NCBI GenBank assembly: GCA_030407005.1
Contig: JAUDYN010000001.1
Span: 124,001 to 188,000, forward strand
From: Desarmillaria ectypa
Taxonomy: Eukaryota; Basidiomycota; Agaricomycetes; Agaricales; Physalacriaceae
Length of the DNA: 64,000 nt
Direction of reading: 5' to 3'
Shown here: piece by piece, positions 12,197-25,300 of the stretch
Numbering within the stretch: position 1 is the stretch's first letter
Layout: every line of letters begins with the position of its first letter
Notes under the pieces: model-generated
What the model saw: only the letters and a program-made list of their open reading frames with translations
The model's database searches: none
What the model was told of the DNA's origin: nothing
Program-made: the position numbers and the translations under genes

Positions 12197-14105
12197 GATC
12201 AGGATGGGAAAGGACTGTATGTGGGGACCTAATAAGTAGGCTACAGGAATGGAAAGGAGCCCATAGGCCGTCTAGCAAACGGTCACTCAAGTTTCATCGT
12301 AGCAAAACAGAACTTAACCCTCCTGGGCCAGTAGAATCAGGTCTCATGAGCAAAAGAATCACGTGCAGGGCACAGCTTGGCCCCTTTTGGACTATTACAT
12401 CATGACAAGGCACTGCCAACATCTCTCGAATGTCTCAACATTCGTCTCACGAAGGAAAAACCAAGACAGAGTCAAATGAGAGAATATTCGGCATATATTC
12501 TCCACACATCCAACAGGATCAAGCAGTGTAGAGCCAAGTCAAACTGAAGGAGCTTTGGTTTTCTTATTCATTTCCAAATGCAGCTCAGGCGTTCCTATCC
12601 CTCCGATAACGGCAAGCAATTCACTTAGGGCGGCTGTATGATGAGAAATAAGGCGCTGCACTCGGTCTCATCAACCTGCCACAATCCAGTCCAGAAAGTC
12701 TCATCCGCTCACCTCCTTCCACAGACACTAAACCTCGAATATCAAATTCCTCCAACTGCGGGGGCGATCCCAAAATTAATTGATGCGCTGATGGTGTACA
12801 TCTAAATGGAAAAAAAAAACTGTACTTGGCTTGCAAAACCAAAAATACTAGTGTCAAGCTAGCGTAGGCGGTAATTGAACACTAGCTCGCGTCCGAAACT
12901 GTTGGATATTTCCGCTTCTACAGAAACATCGATATCCGGACCCTTTGCGCTCCGCCTCGACACTGGCTCGGACTCTAGATTGTGCGGATGGGGCATCAAC
13001 CTACCGTGCATAACGGGGAGGCATAGATCAGCTCGGATCATAGCTTAATGTCAAGATACCTTCACTTCCTCTCGCCTAGAAATTCAGAAGGGCTGCTCGG
13101 CCTAGGGCCCAGCGAGAACAAAAAAAAAATAGAACTTGGCCTAACCTTTCGAATGCGATACGTTTTGAGACCCACTCGGCAATCTGGGGGGATCATTTTT
13201 GACAAACGTAAAAAGTCTCTCTCCACAGCACAGCTATTCCTCTACCTCAAGGGGGGGTCTCATCGAAATTGGGACCAGCGCCACACATAACCGATCACAA
13301 TCTACCTCAAGCTTTGGAGCTCTGCTTGGTATACCTTAACATCCGCGGAGGCAAAGTACTTACTCGGCAGTTCAGCATTCTCCGATTTATACACACAAGT
13401 CCACAAAGTTGTTTGCTTGGCAGAGGTCAAATCCGCGTTTTCATTGCCCCGTAGATTCACACAATTAACAATTATGGGGCAATCCTCGGCGTTGTCCTGA
13501 CATTAGCATGTGCGTCGACTTACTCGATGCGAACATCCCATGTTCGCCCTGGGAAATAAAAGGATCGCCGGAAAGTGCGAAAGATACGGTGAAGCTAAGA
13601 AAACACAGATGCGAAGAAAGACTCGAAAGACAGGGTTTGTGACATGTCGCCGTATGTAAATGTCATCATGGGGGAAGATCAAGGGAAGATTGCTAATCTT
13701 CGAAACTCCTTTTTTTTAAAACATTCCAAGAATCAGGCGGGGTGGAGTCGGTATGATAACCGAGGACACAAGGTAGCGAAGCGAAGAATTTTGAACAGGC
13801 GTACGGAAACCTTCATTGTAAGTGAAGATAGTGGATGAGAACCAAGGCGGACTTTGTGTGCTTGTAAGCACGGATCATCATCTCGATCAGGTCCATAGAA
13901 CCGTTGGATATTGAAAACGGACACCGACTTTGATAAACCATCATGAAATACCAAGGGTCATCAGCAAGGCGGCCGGCGGTGACTCCATACATCGGCAGTG
14001 CATTAAGGGTCTTGGCATCTCATGAAAGCAAGGGTCAAGCTAACTTCCGTATACAGTACAACAATTTAATTATGCGCGTTGAACATTTGTAGATGTCTTC
14101 ACGAG
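12197..14105. other. Intergenic region, no gene seen
   Basis: About 1.9 kb between the GH5 start and the F-box gene. Open frames are under 80 codons and show no family resemblance on either strand. The first few hundred bases are presumably the glucanase promoter. Confidence 0.4.
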
Positions 14106-15618
14106 TTATGCTGATAGCCCACGACCAATCTCATCAATCAGCGTGTGCCATCGCCTCGAAAGATCTCCTTCCACGAATCTCAGCGGCAAAGGCATGTGCA
14201 CCACCTCAAATAGTGCGTGATCCTGCAAAGGCTCTCTCCCGAACTTTCTCCTGGATTCCAACATCTTAACAATCACGCTGTGGCAATCCTCAAACACCAT
14301 CCTGCACTTCCGCAAATACACCGTCTGCAAATTCGGCCCCGCCTCATCTACCTCACCCTTCCTCCTCGTGAGTCCGGCAAGCAAAGATGAAGCCGGAAAT
14401 TTCGTGGACACGCCCAAAAACGCGAGTCTCGGGGTCCATTTCAGAATTCCCTTCACATGGCTCCCCCTTAGAGAAGGCATTCTCACATCGATCCATAGCT
14501 GCGTCAGCATAGGAGCTGACCTCCCCGTAAATACAGGCAGTACTATAGCTTCTGGGATCGTGCGTGGTACTTGATCCGCAGCATCGTTAATGCAGAGAGC
14601 TCCAGAGACAAAATAAGGCTGGCTGTATAACCACGAGAAGCCTTGCCAGGCTCAACGACATCCAGCGTTATCAGCGACTCGTGACGACAAAACCCCATTC
14701 CAACCTTCTTCGGCGAGCTCTACGCCGCCACCACCACTCCCACAGTCGAACGCTTCGCATGTCGAAAAATGGTTACCCTTCCCGGGTTGGTGCTATCATT
14801 GGACACATCTGTGATCTGGTTGCACAGAACTGGAATAGCTCTGTGGTGGCGGCCTTGTTCCACTGCGCCAATGCGAGCATCTTTAGCCCCGGCGCCTTCC
14901 GAAAGGCCAGGATAGGGCTTGGAGGTGACACAAGTTCTCGAGATACCCAAGCGATCCTCCGATATATGGAATGATCTGTACGGCAGGGACAGCACAAGGC
15001 GTTTCCACGTAGATAGTGCGATATGGAGCACCGCGTGGGATATATCTGTCGTAGCGTCCATGGACACGATGAGCACCTGCATCCAGAAATAGGCCGAGAC
15101 GAAATAGCGGGCCCATACTGCTACACTTGTAGTCGTAAGCATGACCAGTTTAGTATTAGAGAACGCCATGTGTTTCCAGCGGGTGCAAACATGCGAGAGC
15201 GTCCATGGGACGCTGCGTAGGTTGGGGGAATCGAGGGAGGGGTTCGATCCCGCATCCCTGGGGATGAAGCGATGAGAATCTCAAGGAGAACGTCCAATGA
15301 CAGTCGACGGATAGGAATAAGGAGGCTTTTGGCACATTCGGTGACACGAGTCTGCTCGGCGAGAAGACCTTCAAGCTCCTCATATGTTTGGGTAATACGT
15401 TCCTGCAAGCTCTTAACATAATAGTCTCCCCTCTGTACAATAGATTCCAGTACTTCTCGTTCTTGATACAAAGGAGCATTGTTCGAGCGTGAAAACGCTC
15501 GGATCCGTGAGATCGGGAGCTCTGATAGAAGGGTTGTGTTTAATGAATTGTCGGATCCGCACTGCGGACAAACTCGGAGATGTGGCTGAGAAGAAGAGCG
15601 CGAAACGCGGATGGACAT
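14106..15618 (-). CDS. F-box family protein, possibly degenerate
   Basis: Resembles the expanded Agaricomycete F-box proteins, substrate adaptors for SCF ubiquitin ligases. Residues 16-20 read RVCPQCG, then a coiled-coil stretch (YYVKSLQERITQTYEELEGL) precedes the F-box core SLLIPIRRLSLDVLLEILIA. After a frame change the typical next motif appears as SVPWTLSHVCTRWKHMAF. Further fragments lie in different frames (KAPGLKMLALAQWN near 14,850). The last exon (14106-14510) ends IDEIGRGLSA with leucine-rich text such as LTQLWIDVRMPSLRGSHVKG. Several introns or frameshifts are needed to join these pieces. I could not build one clean model, so this may be a decaying copy. Confidence 0.55.
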
Positions 15619-15879
15619 TACTCCCGCCAGAGATGGGTACGTGTTGTTTTGGAAAAGAAGAACTGGCTTACCGAAGACACAAAAATCTTGCGACAGCTAG
15701 ACTTGGGCGAAGGGTAAGTTGTAATGAGTGGGTGTGGTTGGCAACAGCGCTCACCTTCCCATATATAAAGGTGACCTGTAGCTGTAGAGATGGATAGGCA
15801 TGAAATACTTCGAGCCTCCTGAATAATCGTCGACGTTCCCCTATACCGCAGCCGGCTGCGATACCACCCCTATGTGGTA

Positions 15880-16771
15880 TGACATTAATTAGTCACTGAG
15901 AACCCCCAAGCGCTTTTGGAGGAGTAGCAAGCTTTGGCATCCAATTTCTTTCAGACTCCGAGGCATTTTAATAATGTCAAAATTACGTACCCCCTCGTCT
16001 TCTTCCTCTCGTGCTAGACCCAAAGCCGTGTTTTCCTGCTCAAAAATGGACTCTGGGGCAACCGTACCGATTATATCTTCTCTCGTCTGGGAGAACTGAT
16101 GTCACCATCAACGGGACCCCGACTTCACAATGAAATCCTTGGTAACTGATGATAATGAATTGAGTCACGGAGAATTCGTGTCTGTCGTAATCGCGGAAGA
16201 CAAGCGTGCAGGACCATGTAGGAATTGTCATCACCCATTCTCCTCGAAACTGAGGACGGACGTCTCAAGGTAAGTAAAATGACTGATCAGAAGATAAGAC
16301 GCGTTCGGTATTGAACAGAGGTTGAAGACAAGACTCCGGAGAGATCTTCTGCCGAGACGCCTTGTCAAGCAGCAGGCATGTGTAAAGATCGAGTGACGCC
16401 ACATCATAATTTCTGGATATCATTTTTCGCTGACGAAACTGAAGGTGTGTGAATATAGAATCAGGACAATAGGAGAACGAAGATAGCTTACGGCTGCATG
16501 CCTCCAGAAAGACCCTATCCCTGTCGCCGGGTGCACAAGTGGTGCAAGTGGTGATGGAAGAAATGTGAAGTCGGCAGAAGATCTTCACCAATAGCAGCAT
16601 ATAAAAAAACATGTTAGCAGTGGAAGGTACCCACGAAGGTTTGCAAGAAAACAGAGCCGGCGTTGTGTCGTTGCGGCTATGGCCTGCCCGACAAGGTGGT
16701 ACCTTCCCGAGCAGAAGCGTTACACAATTCCGTGCTTCGCGAGCTCTACTCTTTCGGGACGATTGAGCCAT
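15880..16771 (-). CDS. Doubtful multi-exon hypothetical gene
   Basis: A 168-codon frame starts at 16771 (MAQSSRKSRAREARNC). A second frame further along (16234 to 16040) reads TIPTWSCTLVFRDYDRHEFSV, which looks protein-like. A short similar text, APTRYVAIFRDGQFYFYTVEW, occurs on the same strand near 17,110-17,225. The shared FRD pattern hints at two relics of one family, perhaps the C-terminal part of an F-box protein, but I cannot name it. Exons do not join cleanly. Treat as a candidate only. Confidence 0.2.
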
Positions 16772-18041
16772 TGTACCAATATTAACACATCAAAATGACA
16801 GGATTTAGAGCCGCGATGCGTTCCAGGTCCTGTTTGAATATGAATCGAGCCGTGATTTCGTAGTAATGGGAGCTGGATCCTTTTCACCGAGGGCGAGGGA
16901 TTGTTATCAGACCTTCGGATCGAACCCTATCGGCGAACATGGAAAGCCAAGGCAGGCAGGGTGTTTCGTCACCAGGCGGCATCAGACTCGCGTTATATAT
17001 GCCGTATCTCGCTTCTGGATGACAAAAGACGTCGGGTGTACTCGTGTATACCGCGGCGAAGCTAGTTAGGCACACAGAACGTGAGTATATGTGACGCTAC
17101 GCAAATTGAAACTCACCTCAAGATAGGTCAGACGATCATCAGCTCCTCTGGTATTTGTCCATCAGAAAGGCTGCATCTCCACTCAACCGTATAGAAGTAG
17201 AATTGACCGTCCCTGAAGATCGCCACATACCGAGTCGGGGCCATTAATAAGTGGGACTATACGAGGAAAGGACTTGAATGTGTGCGCAAATACGTAACAT
17301 TGCAACACAGCTTCGGATGGCGTCTCGGAGGGAGTCTTTCTGCGCTGATTATATGTTGTACTTGCGCTACATTTTAAGAGCCTTTCGATTCACGTCCTCA
17401 CTCGTACGCGAATGGTCCAACCGTGAAGTATGGAAATATCGAAGATGAAAGGTATAGAGTAGAATGGTGGCGATAAGGGACCGTGACCGCCAACGGCAGC
17501 CATGGAAGCGAGAGAGGGAAAATACCATGGCCGAGAAGTTGCATGTCCATTCAATTACGGAAAAGCGTGGTAGTTTACGTTCAACGGCAATAGGCGCTAT
17601 AACGAGAGGGCGGGAGACGATGCATGATGATGGAGGTAAGAAGGAAAGAAGGAAGAGGACTCTGTATGGGGATATTTATAGCTACGCGTCATGGCGCGTC
17701 AGTCGAGCTGCACACGTGAGGGTAGTGTTCCTGCTCTTTGTGACTATGACATCACCACGCACAAAACTCAAGTTCACGCATCGACTGCGTCAACAGATGT
17801 CGCCATTGCCGCCATTACTAGTGTTTCTACCGGATTTTGATACATGGCTGCCATCAGCTGAGGTGCACGTTTTTTGACAAGTTTTAGTGTTGCAGTGGGC
17901 ATGGTTAGTGTCAAATGCTAATAGTAACCATGACGATCATGGAGATCAGAAAGATCGGGAGATGCCGCCATCGATATCGGGCAGAAATGTTTACAATGAG
18001 GTCATAAGAGAGTAAACAACAAAAGAGATTACAATACAAAA
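16772..18041. other. Mostly gene-free interval
   Basis: Apart from the small protein-like text near 17,110-17,225 (minus strand), nothing is recognisable. The 137-codon plus-strand frame at 17464-17877 is rich in Arg/Lys repeats and looks like chance. Confidence 0.35.
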
Positions 18042-19565
18042 TCACAAAGCCAACTTAACACCCGAAAGGGACGTTTTCAAATCAACAGTTCCCCTGCCTT
18101 TGCCCTCCTCACCCCACCACACTCTGCCTGCCACAATGCTACCCCCAGCTCTCTCAAAGCTGACCGACCTCTTTCTCTCTTCTCCTTTCGGATCCTCCAC
18201 TTCATCATGCGTAGTAACCTCCGCCCTTCCCATGACTGTGGCCAGCCTAAACTCGCCTTCATAAGTAGGATGCATCGTCACATCCACCGGGCCCATCGCC
18301 GTATGCGCCGTGAGGTCAAGCGCAGAATCAACAGACGCATCGATAAACCCGAGCTCGATCTTCCCGCGTGCAGTGTAGGCCTTCACGCCGAATTTACCTC
18401 CCGTAGACGAGGGAGCGGTGGAGAGGAGGCTGATGCCTGCGGAGATGGGTCTGTAAAATCCTTCAGTATTAGACGAAGGAGCACTTGACGGGAACTCACG
18501 CATTGGCGCTCTCCATAGACACAGTCGTGGACTCTTCTCCGCCTGTGTTGAACAGTCCAACGATGACGTTGATGGGGCTGTTGGCAGTAACCAAGTCAAG
18601 GGATGTGCTCGTATTGAACTTTCCCTCGATAGGGCTATTGGCGTTCTTGAACTTGCCGACCGCAGTGGACACGGACTGCATTTGATGTCAGACCTGCCAT
18701 CGTTGGATAGAACGGGTACCTACCTCGACATAGATGGGCATCATCGCGCCATGCAATGTAATCGATTCGAAAAAGACAGTCTCGAGCATTCCGACGTGGT
18801 GAGAGAAGAGTGGTAGGTCGGTACGGAAATCCTGTATGGTGAGAGGAGCCTTGGGCAGGAGGACACGAACGTCGAACCCGAGGTGGATGTGGCTGCGGTG
18901 AGCATGACGAGGAGTCTGCAACGGGGGATATGAGCAATGAAGCACTGTAGAGAAGAATGTACGTACGAAGAACCCTATGCCATTCTCGTTCCCTGCGCGA
19001 CTGACCTTGCACACCTTGGCCAGCTCGAGCTCATCGTCTTGGTACTTGGCTGTAACCTCCACCTTTGCCGTATCCAAACCGACATCCTCCGATTGACCGA
19101 CATATACCCATCCGTTCGTGTACGATCCGCGCGCAAGCAGGAAGAGCTTGTCAGAGTTCAGAGGCAAGTCAAACGACACGGTAGCGGACTGTTCGCCGTT
19201 CCAGAATTCCCCCTCTCGGAATTCGGCACAGTGGTCAATGTTAAGGTCGTTAGGGAGAGGCCATTCGTAGGGGTAGTAGTTGTGAACCTGTTCCTGTACA
19301 TTGTATATCAGCAAGGAACGACACAACCGAGGCAAGGACATACCTTTGTTCCAAAGAATCGAGTGACCGCATATATTGCATCTCGCGGGGCCATAAAAGC
19401 ATGTTCGACGAAGAAGAAAAGAATAAACAACATGACTATCGCAGTCACTCGGGTGAATACGTTGGACCTTCGAACAAGCGTCTGAGACTCGATATGAGGC
19501 ATAGTCAAGACAGAGGCTGCCTTGTCCTCAACATGCTTCGAATGTTCATTCCCGCCGTACGACAT
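18042..19565 (-). CDS. Single-pass membrane protein with beta-rich extracellular domain
   Basis: The start codon at 19565-19563 opens MSYGGNEHSKHVEDKAAS. A membrane span reads TRVTAIVMLFILFFFVEHAF, followed by a short basic/aromatic linker. The rest is a beta-rich region: VHNYYPYEWPLPNDLNIDHC, ATVSFDLPLNSDKLFLLARG, then repeated units resembling A-N-S-P-I (KFKNANSPIEGKFNTSTSLD, VTANSPINVIVGLFN) and AYTARGKIELGFIDASVDSA. This alternation of NSPI-type turns is seen in an uncharacterised basidiomycete family (I believe the DUF7330 type, from memory). The last residues are TSLSGVKLAL. About five short introns separate the exons. Role unknown; the topology suggests a surface or secretory-pathway protein. 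Confidence 0.7.
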
Positions 19566-20590
19566 GGTGGATGATAATGATAACCATGGCCTAGAGGCTA
19601 TGCTCTTATACAATGTCGAGCCGCGATGATGAAAAAAGATGCCGAGGTCGAGTCATAACTGAGCGAAAAATCAAACTTTCAAAATGGACGTGATTGCTGC
19701 GGCACAGGTTTTCAATAGATAGAGCATTTATTGAGAGTTCCTCCGCAGTCAGTGGTACCTAACGGTAAACGTTGAACGTGGAAGAGGAAGGGGAAAAAAG
19801 TGCCGCGGCACAGATGCCGACATCATTTCGCGGACGCTAAGCCCCTGACCTGATTATTAAGCGTTATTTCACTATTTATGGCTTCGTAGGAACGGCGCAG
19901 TAAACATTGGCTGTTTCCTTTTCAGGGACCGCTTGCCAGTGTGATTATACTACTACTACTACTACTACTACTTCACAGTGAAGTTTATAAATATTGATAG
20001 TGTTCGAATAGTTAAATATGAGGAGATTTTAGAGTCTTCCAAATTTACTACTGACTACGGACTCCCGTCAGCTTTTTGATGCTGGAGTATCTTTTGAATT
20101 CCGCAGTTTTAAGAAGGTTTAGCACCTCATGTTCACAGTTCAGCCCACAATCTGCGTGCGCGGTCATTCTTGGCCGCAGATATGATGTGTCTAGGCGACT
20201 CACTATCCACAATTTTGCGGGAAATTTTCATATTTACTGCCACGTGTTGTGCGGTGCCTAAGTGACTACCGAAAGCACCGAATCCCGAAAACTGGTAGGG
20301 AGGAGAGGACGTGGTCTCCTATCTCTCCGACTCAAAACTCGAACGACGAGTACTATGCTCGGAAAGTCTCGGCCAGCCCTCGGTGAACAAATAAAATCCA
20401 TTTTCAGAGTTGCCAAAAAGCGGCTCGTTCAGTATTTGCCGGTCGTCGCTGTAAGTATGGCCTCGAGGTTTTGCCAGGAGTTCCCAAAAGGGAAGGAACG
20501 AAGCGGAGTTTAAATTGGTAGTTCCCATTTAACTTAAACCCTGCCTGCCCCTTCAACTTATAGCTCAGCTTTCTCCCAGCTGGTTCGGAT
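19566..20590. other. Intergenic region with microsatellite
   Basis: No gene is seen between the divergent membrane-protein and F-box genes. It holds the promoters of both and an (ACT)n microsatellite. Confidence 0.4.
19948..19972. repeat. (TAC)n trinucleotide microsatellite
   Basis: Eight uninterrupted TAC units lie in AT-rich intergenic DNA. A simple-sequence repeat; no function inferred. Confidence 0.9.
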
Positions 20591-21937
20591 ATGGCCGATC
20601 CACCTGGAGGTAAGTCCTGTGTGTCCGAATCTTTCCGAACAAATCGAACTTGATAAGACATCATAGCTACAACCATCTCGTTCCTTCCCACAGAGATTCT
20701 CGAAATTCTGCTCCTGTGGGAATATCCAAAATTCGACACCCATCCTTTGAAAACAGAGCTCCTTCGATTGTCCATGTATGCCACCGTTTTCGTGAAATTC
20801 TCGCACGCCATATATATCGCCAATTTCCATCCAGTTTCGACATCCACTATCCGCAGCCGCTTATCGAAACATTTTCCTTCCGTGGACACTTCATCACCAC
20901 TCTCAAAATAAGGCTCGAGTCCATCGAGACAAAGAAGCCTCCGCTGCGTTTTCAGCAGCTCTCAACTCCGTAAGCTCTCTTTTGATCATCGGCAAAACAT
21001 CTGACGAGCCTTCGGTCTCTCCATCTCACTATCATCCCTGGCTGCACCCCGTACGCGCACTGTTTCCCTTATCCGATACCCCCATTTGCGACTCGTATTT
21101 CCCTGGCAGAGCTCAAAGAGTTGAAATCCCTTTCCGAATTCCTTCCTCCCCAACTCGAGGAACTCGTACTCGCTGGTTTTTCCTGGCGGGATGCTGCTCA
21201 GGGTCTAGCCAAAGCACGCGCTCCAAAACTGCGGCGGATTTGCCTGCGCCTCGAAGCCCGCTCCCGGCCTCCCCTTGCTACATCTAATTTTCTGAGGGGC
21301 TGCCCAAATGTCAAGGACATCGAGCTGCCTGCTTCTTGGTGTCCCAAGGCGGAATGGTTCCGTAGAGCCTTTGACGGCCGACAATTTGAGCATGTGTGAA
21401 TCGGCTTCAAGTATGGGGGATACGTAATCCAGAGACCCACTCCTGTACCTCTAAAAAGTGCGAATGGCGCGAAAGTATCATTGCACTTTTCTCCAGCTCT
21501 TCCCAATCTCTTAAAAGTGTCACTATTGGCACTCCATAATTCCCGTACGGTGTTTTAAAGACGGTCATGCCTGGACTCACATCCTTGCATCTTCTAAACA
21601 TTGATTTTGACGATGATAGTTCCATCCTTAATGGTTTCATGAGGCCCTTTCTCAAGTCCCCTTTGGAGCACCTACCATTAAGGACTGCATGAAGACCCCG
21701 GCATCTTTGACAGAGTACTTAGATCCCAGACCCAATACATCTTGGCAGGGTCAATCGGATTCTGGTCCTTACTGGCCAATGTTAAAATATTTCAAGGCTG
21801 ATTTCGAATTCGATCAACTCTCCGAAGGAATTCATTGGAATGAAGCTAAGCGAAGGAAGTTGGAGAGCTACTGCAACGAGCGAGGAATATCGGCAAATAT
21901 TGTCTGGGAGTGGCTCGAAAGGTTTGTGACTTTCTGA
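20591..21937 (+). pseudogene. F-box/leucine-rich gene with probable frameshift
   Basis: Exon 1 is MADPPG; after an intron it continues as EILEILLLWEYPKFDTHPLK and LLRLS, a good F-box start. The next expected F-box text, VCHRFREILARHIYRQF, is in another reading frame a few bases on (about 20,770-20,790), with no room for an intron between. This indicates a small indel. Downstream frames carry LRR-like text: SLSEFLPPQLEELVLAGFSW, RAPKLRRICLRLE, CPNVKDIELP. The last frame, ending IVWEWLERFVTF at 21937, is charged and protein-like. Several frame changes lie between 21,400 and 21,690. Either the gene is decayed or the assembly holds small errors. Confidence 0.55.
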
Positions 21938-22304
21938 CGGAATATCATGGTCCTAAGAGCTTGTTGTACTATGCAATGTTTCTTGTACAATTCATAACGA
22001 ACGCTTTCCCACCTAAATTACTCCATCAGCTTTCGTGAAGTATGCTTCAATAATAGAGACGCGGGTCTGCATATTTAGTACTAGACTCACAAATGGCTAT
22101 GAATAATTGCGACTAGTAAGCTTTTGTAGCATAAGTCTTCATCACAATAAAAATTCATCTGATTAAACTCATCGAATGCAAGGGCTTTATGCCAGAGGTC
22201 CAAGGCGCGGCATCTAATGGCCGTGTACAGATCAAAGGAAAGTTAACACAGCAGTCTAGCTTCGGAATCTTTAACTGTCATGTAGATATCCTTAGTATAC
22301 AGAT

Positions 22305-25300
22305 CTATAGTAGCCCTTGCAAGCTCTCATCATCGATATATCTCAATGCCTCCCTCGCTTCTCGTGCAGGTCTCGCAATGGACGGCTTTTCGTTACCGGA
22401 ACTTTCTATCACCTTTTGGGCCACACTCCGCATCAAACCCAGCTTCTGGAAGAGATTCTCGGCCCCAACCGTCGGTGAATCGTCTTCGTCATCCGGGGAT
22501 AGGATCGTAAGGAGCGTGTGCGAAGAAATGACCGATGCGGGAGTACCGGCAACCAAGTACGACCTATGAAAAGACTGCTTAAGAACCAGACTCCGAGGAC
22601 GATGAAGAATACGCACTCTACGACGGGTTGAAGCACGTCTGGGAAGATGGCTAACGCCGCCACCAACGAAGCAATAGCTTGTATGTACGATTCTGGCGGA
22701 TAGAGATCAGAAGTTGGCCTGTAAAAGCATGTTATATCAGAAAGCTTACCATCAGAGCTTCCCCTATATGCATCCATAACAAGGTCGACACACGCTTCCC
22801 TCGCTTTTTCACCTACGCTCTCCTTGGCACTCCTGACCACATGCGCAAGTGCCACCACTGCGCTGCTACCAATACTGTCATCAGTGTTGCTTTTGGCTCC
22901 TGCGATGAGCTCTGTCACGACTGGATCCACCCTAGGCTGGCTTCTCATCAGCACGCCTAATGCCTTGGCCGCTTTATTTCTGACGACGATGCTCGCGGGG
23001 TCGCTCACACCCTTGACAAACGTCCTCTGCAGCTGTGGGTAGAAGGGTTTAACGAATGCTGGTATACGTTCCAACATTGACGTCAGCGCACTCAGGATGG
23101 CCGTCTTGACCGCTGGCGGGTACGTCGTTGCTTGTGTCGCCACTCGAATCAGGGGACCGGTGAAAGATACCACATATGGTTTGATCGCGATATCTTCCGT
23201 ACGTTCCACGAGATCACCAATAGCGTAGGCTGCTTGTTCCCGCTGCTCGTTACTTCCGGTTGTTAAACCAGCGATAATGACGGGAACGAGAGGCGCAACG
23301 GCCTTGGGGACACTGAAACCGGGAACAAAGCGACCCGGTGCGCCTGTAGACTCGATACTCCGCCGCAAGGGGACTACAAGCGATTCAAGCTCGTCCTTGG
23401 GAACGGATTTAAGGAATACGTCAATAGTTTGTACGGCACTCGAATATACGTTGTCGTAATGGTCCTCCATGGCAGATATGAGTTGCCTAATCCAATCCAC
23501 ACGGTACAGCGAAGTATCCAGTTCGGTCTCTTCGCAGAAGATGGAGAAAAACTTGTATGCGCTCTTTCGCCGTTTAGGGGTATCGTGCTTCGACCTGAAT
23601 TAACGTTAGAACTAATGCAGAATACACCGAGGATACACCGACCATCCCAAGAGCACCATCATGAGTGTATTGAGCCCCTCAACGTCATTGATTGATGTGA
23701 ATAATGCACGAGTCGCCTCATCCACTGCAGATAAAAGCTCTTCATCCGTCTCGTCTTCGATAACTTTGACAAAGGCACTGGTAATGACTGTCAGCCGTTT
23801 GCTCAGTGCGTTTCCAGCAACAGTGACCAGTGAAGCAAGAGCGTGTGCATTAAACACAGTCATTGGTGCAGCCGTCAATGTGGGAATCAGGACCGGGAAC
23901 ACAGTCGCCGCCCGTACCTGTAGTCAAATGAGATCAGATGGACGTAGTACGAGAAAGGGGGACTGCTGACGTTCATGACCTCCTTGAGCGCTTGCAGTGC
24001 AGTGCCAGATCCCTCTCCAGGCTGTCGAAGAGCCTCCAAAAGCGTAGGGATAGTTTCGTCAATAGCCTTGGGTCCTATATGCTCTTGCAACATGTCGAAT
24101 GCTTTGGCTGCCGCAGAGCGAACATTGGCCTCATCGTCGACCAAGGACACGCGAACCATGGATATGATGTCGTCTTCGTGATCTTCTCGTTGAGTATCGG
24201 TAGAATTTTCCCTGGACAATGAACAAAATCAATCTCTTGCAGGGCTCAAGTCGAGGGTGGCTTACATGATTTCGCTCAGGACCAAGCAGACACCCTCCCT
24301 GGTTCGTGGGTCGGTCGATGTCGCCTTGCCTTTGAGAATTGTCATGATTTCTCCCACAATCCTTTCACCGAATTTGCGACAAAGCTCTGCTATTGTACGG
24401 CCGGAAGTCTGTAACACTATGAGTAAATGCTCTGAACACCAAGAACGCCGACATACCTCCTGTTGTTCGAACTCATCACTAGAAATAAGGACAATGATTT
24501 GGCTCATCAGTTCGGGAAGAATCTCCCGGACTACAAACAGCGATGAGTAAACGTTTGAACGACCTAAATGATTCATCGTACCTGTTCGGGGAGTATTGTT
24601 CACCAATGCTTTCCAGATTTGGATGGATGATTGACGAACGACAGCGACACCATCTTGACGAACAAGATAAAGCGCAGCAAGAAGCCTATCGCGTCTTTCG
24701 ACACCAAGTACTTCAACCAAAGCACGGCGAGAGCTCTCCGCAGTGCTGGCATCGGCGACGTCTTCCTCATCAAGATCAGAAGTTTTTCCTGAGATACCAG
24801 AAACCTTGAACATGAGCTCTCCGACAAGGGTGATGGACGATTGCTAGGGGAAAGCCGTGAGCAAGAGCAAATGACGCGGCTTAATTCATACCCGAATGCG
24901 CCAACCAGGATCAAACATTCCATGTTCGAGCTCAGGAAGAAGGAGATCGATCGCCCTGCTCGAATAGTTGGTTATAATCATTCTCCCGGCCCTCATCGCT
25001 GCATCCCGAACATATTCTTCTATATCAGACAGACCACTCAATATCGGAGTGATGATCTTCGGTAGATGAGGCTGGAAGCGAGTGCCGAAAGTGGCCGGTA
25101 GGTAAACTAATAACGACATGAAACCTTCCCGAACGGTTGCTCTAGGAGATTGGGCGTTTGCGATGATATCAGGAAGCAAACCCTCGAGGCGCTCCATTCC
25201 GAGACCGGATAAAACTTCACTCAGTCCTTGAGCAGCACCCTGTCGATCCACACCAGATGTATCCGTTTTGAGAGTTCGCAGAAGGCCAGGTACGAGGTCG

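Noticed and set aside
17464..17877. 137-codon plus-strand ORF
   Set aside because: Arg/Lys/Glu-rich low-order text, no motif, no splice extension; it lies in a region with no other coding signal.
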